45,788 nt of DNA, from the NCBI GenBank assembly GCA_016871575.1, contig VHCW01000032.1, positions 1-45,788 on the forward strand, written 5' to 3'. How positions within the stretch are numbered: the stretch's first letter is position 1; each line of letters opens with the position of its first letter. The stretch comes from Verrucomicrobiota bacterium. Lineage in GTDB: Bacteria > Verrucomicrobiota > Verrucomicrobiia > Palsa-1439. The notes beneath the pieces are model-generated. The model was not told the origin of the DNA, did not search any database, and saw nothing but the letters and a program-made list of their open reading frames with translations. A program made the translations under genes and the position numbers. Positions 42,976 through 45,788 of this stretch are shown piece by piece.

Positions 42976-43388
42976 TGATGCAGAGTGAACCACAGAGACA
43001 CAGAGAACACCGGGACGGCAAACATCGGGAACTGACCCAACAGATCATCGGTGCGGCCATTGAAGTGCATCGAGCGATTGGACCGGGCTTGTTGGAATCA
43101 GTGTATGACAGTTGTCTGGCGCACGAGTTGTCATTACGAGGTATCCCCTTCGAGTCGCAGAAGCAGGTGTTGGTGCGCTACAAGGCCGTCCAGTTGGCTT
43201 CGGATTTGCGCGCGGATTTCATTGTGGACGGCAAGGTCATCGTGGAATTGAAGGCGGTGGATGCGCTCCTGCCGGTTCATCGCGCGCAAATCCTGACCTA
43301 CATGAGGCTCGCAACCTGTGACGTTGGCCTTCTCATCAACTTCAACGTGGAGCAACTGACGAAAGGCATCGAACGATTCATCCTCTGA
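42975..43388 (+). CDS. GxxExxY family protein
   Basis: A 137-residue protein of the GxxExxY family (Pfam PF13366-like), named for GLLESVY, here at about residues 33-39. The rest shows a PD-(D/E)XK nuclease-like core: [33 protein letters not shown] and a final [12 protein letters not shown]. Function is not established; a nuclease role is often suspected. Its first codons overlap the cysD stop (a GTG at 42972 is an alternative start), and its N-terminal residues are encoded within the left 19-bp inverted repeat. The whole gene is enclosed by that repeat and its mirror copy at 43392-43410, so it looks like an inserted cassette that captured the cysD stop for translation. Confidence 0.85.
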   Translation: MMQSEPQRHREHRDGKHRELTQQIIGAAIEVHRAIGPGLLESVYDSCLAHELSLRGIPFESQKQVLVRYKAVQLASDLRADFIVDGKVIVELKAVDALLPVHRAQILTYMRLATCDVGLLINFNVEQLTKGIERFIL

Positions 43389-43410
43389 GACCTCTGTGTC
43401 TCTGTGGTTC
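42987..43410. mobile_element. GxxExxY cassette bounded by 19-bp perfect inverted repeats
   Basis: GAACCACAGAGACACAGAG (42987-43005) and its exact reverse complement (43392-43410) enclose the GxxExxY gene. There is no transposase. Cutting the 424 bases out would leave the cysD stop 18 bases from the cysNC start, the spacing of an intact operon. No clear target duplication is seen at the edges. I recall that GxxExxY genes in other genomes often have the same ACAGAGACACAGAG wording at their ends, but this is from memory. Confidence 0.7.
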
Positions 43411-43417
43411 CATCCCC

Positions 43418-45154
43418 ATGCATTCAACCGAACAACTCCGCATCGTCATCGCCGGGCACGTGGACCACGGCAAGTCAACGTTCATTGGCCGGCTCTTTCA
43501 CGACACGGGGTCGCTGCCGGAAGGCAAATTCGAGCAGATCCAGGCAGCCTGCGAACGGCGCGGCGTCCCGTTCGAGTGGGCGTTCCTGACCGACGGCCTT
43601 CAGGCCGAGCGCGACCAGAACGTCACCATTGACACGGGGCACATCTGGTTCCGCACGCCGCGCCGGCGTTGCGTTCTCATTGACGCGCCGGGCCACAAGG
43701 AGTTTCTCAAGAACATGGTCACCGGCGCAGCCGGCGCCGAGGCCGCGCTGCTGCTGATTGACGCCGTGGAGGGCGTGCGGGAACAAACCCGCCAGCACGA
43801 GCAGTTGCTCCAGTTGCTCGGCATCAAACAAGTCGTGGTGCTCGTCAACAAAATGGACCGGTGCGGATTCCGTGTCGACGTGTTTCGCCGGCTCGCTGCC
43901 GGGTACCCCGGCAAACTGGTCATCCCGATTTGCGCCAAGACCGGTGACAACATCGCCGCGAAATCCGCCAACATGCCGTGGTACGACGGGCCGACGGCGC
44001 TCGAAGCGCTCGACGGTTTCGAGTCCCCCGAACCGCCTGCGAATTTGCCGCTGCGACTTCCGGTGCAGGACATTTACCGGTTCGACAACCGCCGGATCGT
44101 TGCGGGGCGGATCGAGTCGGGCGCGCTGCGCGTTGGCGACAGGATTCTGTTTTCGCCGCGCCACAAACTCGGCACCGTCCAAAGCCTCGAAGGCCGGCAA
44201 TCGGTCGGCATCACGTTGGCCGAGCAGATTTTCGTCGAGCGCGGCCAGATTATCTCCCACGAGCACGACGCGCCGCTGGTGGCCGACGTGTTCAGCGCGA
44301 AACTGTTCTGGCTCGGCAAACAGAAGCTCGACATTGGCCGGCGACTGAAGCTCAAGCTGGTCACGCAGGAAATCGAGTGCCACATCGAGTCCCTTTCGAA
44401 CATCACGGATGACGGCGCATTTGCCGATGTCGCCATCCGCACGAAGCGTCCCATTGCGTTCGACACGCACGACCGTGTCGCCGCCACGGGCCGGTTTGTC
44501 CTGGTGGACCAGCATCGTGTGTGCGGCGGCGGCATCATCACGAAAGGCGAGAGCATCGAACGCAGCCAGAATGTTTTCTGGACTGAGACCGAGGTTTCAC
44601 GAGCCGACCGCGAGCGGCGCAACAAACACAAAGGCACCGTCGTCTGGCTGACCGGACTTTCGGCGTCGGGCAAATCCACCATCGCCAGCGCGTTGGAACG
44701 CGAGTTGTTTGCGCTGGGAATGCACACCTACGTGCTCGATGGCGACAACATCCGCCACGGCCTCAGCGCCAATCTCGGCTTCCGCCCCGACGATCGCACG
44801 GAAAACATCCGCCGTGTCGGCGAAGTGGCGAAACTGTTTTGCGACGCCGGCATCATCGTCGTGGTGGCATTCATCTCGCCATATCGAGACGACCGGCGAC
44901 TGGCGCGGTCATTGGTGGACGAGGGCGACTTTGTCGAGGTCCATGTCAACGCGTCGCTGGCTGCTTGTGAACGGCGCGACAAGAAGGGGCTGTACCGGAA
45001 AGCGCGCGCCGGTGAGATTGCGAACTTCACCGGCGTCTCCGCGCCGTACGAACCGCCGGAGCACGCGGAGATTGTCCTCGACACCGAACGGCACACGCCG
45101 GCCGAATGCGTCGAGCAAATCCTGCGTCACTTGCAGGACAACGGCCGGATCTAG
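43418..45154 (+). CDS. cysNC: CysN-CysC fusion: sulfate adenylyltransferase GTPase subunit / APS kinase
   Basis: A 578-residue bifunctional enzyme that makes APS with CysD and phosphorylates it to PAPS. The N-terminal GTPase (about residues 1-400) has G1 GHVDHGKS (13-20), G3 DAPGH (89-93) and G4 NKMD (144-147). The wording around switch [11 protein letters not shown] and [12 protein letters not shown], is closer to EF1A than to ordinary CysN (which has TIDVAYRYF), and the region is about 70 residues shorter. The APS kinase domain has its P-loop GLSASGKS at 413-420, then DGDNIRHGL and a FISPYR stretch. The start is 8 bases after the right inverted repeat of the cassette. The stop shares its last base with the MITE-like element. 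Confidence 0.9.
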   Translation: MHSTEQLRIVIAGHVDHGKSTFIGRLFHDTGSLPEGKFEQIQAACERRGVPFEWAFLTDGLQAERDQNVTIDTGHIWFRTPRRRCVLIDAPGHKEFLKNMVTGAAGAEAALLLIDAVEGVREQTRQHEQLLQLLGIKQVVVLVNKMDRCGFRVDVFRRLAAGYPGKLVIPICAKTGDNIAAKSANMPWYDGPTALEALDGFESPEPPANLPLRLPVQDIYRFDNRRIVAGRIESGALRVGDRILFSPRHKLGTVQSLEGRQSVGITLAEQIFVERGQIISHEHDAPLVADVFSAKLFWLGKQKLDIGRRLKLKLVTQEIECHIESLSNITDDGAFADVAIRTKRPIAFDTHDRVAATGRFVLVDQHRVCGGGIITKGESIERSQNVFWTETEVSRADRERRNKHKGTVVWLTGLSASGKSTIASALERELFALGMHTYVLDGDNIRHGLSANLGFRPDDRTENIRRVGEVAKLFCDAGIIVVVAFISPYRDDRRLARSLVDEGDFVEVHVNASLAACERRDKKGLYRKARAGEIANFTGVSAPYEPPEHAEIVLDTERHTPAECVEQILRHLQDNGRI

Positions 45155-45319
45155 CTCCGTCAAACTTGAATGGAAGGGTGCGTTTGTAGTAACGCACGCA
45201 GCCTCGTGTCGTTTCGGGGCGGAGTGCGGACCGTTTGGCCGGTACGATCTCCCGCAACGCCACTTCGCTTCGCTGCGTGGCTTACTACGAACCACCCTTT
45301 GAATGAGGCTTGACGGAGC
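45154..45319. mobile_element. MITE-like element with terminal inverted repeats
   Basis: The ends GCTCCGTCAA (45154-45163) and TTGACGGAGC (45310-45319) are exact reverse complements. The similarity goes on inward for about 45 bases per arm (for example GTAGTAACGCACGCA against TGCGTGGCTTACTAC). It is 166 bases long, non-coding, and fills the gap between the convergent stop codons of cysNC and the sulfotransferase gene. Its left 70 bases have a diverged copy at 27762-27831. An inner hairpin (45201-45220) is kept by a G-U pair. No transposase is present, so mobility would need one elsewhere. Confidence 0.7.
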
Positions 45320-45320
45320 A

Positions 45321-45788
45321 CTACCGTGAACTGCGGTTCCGGTACAATTCTGGATCCACTGCGCCGGCCATCGCGACCTCGTCGAGCGAGCCGCCAAGGA
45401 ACGCGTTGACACGCACAGCGGCCGCGGCCGGATCAGCGATCACTTGCCGGTACTCCACGTAGAGCGCCGGGATGTTGCGGACCGCGAGCAGTCGCTGGAT
45501 TTGGCGCACTTGCGCCGCAAACGTCCGGGCCAGATGCTCGGGCGTGTCCGCTTGGCCGAGCATTTTCTGTTGCGACGCGATGACTTCGTCGAGATTGCGT
45601 TGCATGAAGATGACGCGGTAACGGCACTCGTTCGATGACGGCAAGGCGCGGAGCAGTTGCGCGACGATCTTGACCACCTTGCCTTTTGCCGACGTCAGCC
45701 AACTGTTGTCGGTCGCCAACTGCTTGGCTTTCTCGAACTCGAAGTAGCCGCGCGGATTGTTCTCGTCGGCGGCGCGCGCGCCATCGGT
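45321..45788 (-). CDS. sulfotransferase family protein, 5' part outside the window
   Basis: The C-terminal 155 residues of a PAPS-dependent sulfotransferase; the start lies beyond the right edge. The visible part begins with ENNPRGYFEFEKAKQL and contains DNSWLTSAKGKVVK, RVIFMQRNLDEVIASQQKML and LYVEYRQVIADP, typical of the bacterial sulfotransferase group with the 3'-phosphate-binding R..S motif (RNLDEVIAS). It is convergent with cysNC, which makes its donor PAPS. An internal TTG at 45719 is not the start because the conserved sequence goes on upstream. The acceptor is unknown. Confidence 0.82.
   Translation of the reverse strand, partial: TDGARAADENNPRGYFEFEKAKQLATDNSWLTSAKGKVVKIVAQLLRALPSSNECRYRVIFMQRNLDEVIASQQKMLGQADTPEHLARTFAAQVRQIQRLLAVRNIPALYVEYRQVIADPAAAAVRVNAFLGGSLDEVAMAGAVDPELYRNRSSR

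Overview
This 45.8 kb window is a GC-rich, densely coding piece of a Gram-negative (diderm) bacterial chromosome. A CMP-Kdo synthetase gene implies lipopolysaccharide. A ThuA-like secreted protein, a beta-propeller hybrid two-component sensor, periplasmic lipoproteins and dispersed short hairpin repeats between genes together suggest the Verrucomicrobiota or a nearby PVC lineage. That placement is an inference from gene content; no rRNA is present to settle it. Core genes (rnc, xerD, pyrG, kdsB, parB, tadA, a tRNA-Thr) are mixed with accessory cassettes, so this is chromosome rather than plasmid or phage.

Layout, left to right. At 0.2-2.5 kb lie a class II aldolase, a membrane zinc protease and a small secreted protein behind a very good promoter. 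At 2.5-7.2 kb a Fe3+/polyamine-type ABC importer (binding protein, ATPase, fused double permease) runs into a family 5 uracil-DNA glycosylase. At 7.2-13.5 kb an RND pump, its adaptor and a secreted glycosidase-like protein form an overlapping operon. At 13.6-20.8 kb are the housekeeping genes: rnc, xerD, a small PH-like membrane protein, pyrG-kdsB, a 38-residue membrane peptide, parB, a glutaminyl-cyclase-like lipoprotein and tadA. At 20.8-25 kb are a nucleotide-sugar dehydrogenase, a cyclophilin lipoprotein and a 5'-nucleotidase. At 25-27.8 kb a PilC/GspF platform protein is preceded by a near-consensus sigma-54 promoter and followed by a PilR-like sigma-54 activator. At 27.8-30.4 kb are ThuA, an unknown protein, an AbrB/PIN toxin-antitoxin pair with an operator over its -10 box, and tRNA-Thr(TGT).

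From 41.1 down to 30.4 kb, on the minus strand, a propeller-type histidine kinase and a NarL-type response regulator lead into six overlapping or abutting surface-glycan genes: a TPR glycosyltransferase-like membrane protein, a methyltransferase, a GT2 enzyme, an epimerase-like SDR, a DegT aminotransferase and a GT39/ArnT-like enzyme. An 18-bp dyad with identical arms occurs before the regulator gene and again before the first glycan gene, which suggests a dedicated regulon.

Divergent from it at 41.2-45.8 kb is a plus-strand operon with inositol-phosphate synthase, CysD and a CysN-CysC fusion, facing a sulfotransferase gene that runs off the window. Together these could make PAPS and use it to sulfate an inositol-containing lipid or glycan. 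A GxxExxY gene enclosed by a 19-bp perfect inverted repeat has been inserted between cysD and cysNC. A 166-bp MITE-like element fills the gap between cysNC and the sulfotransferase gene, and a half-copy of it lies between pilR and thuA.

Several promoters have their -10 box only 6-9 nt from the start codon, which points to common use of leaderless mRNAs. All functional statements are from reading the sequence; no search was run.
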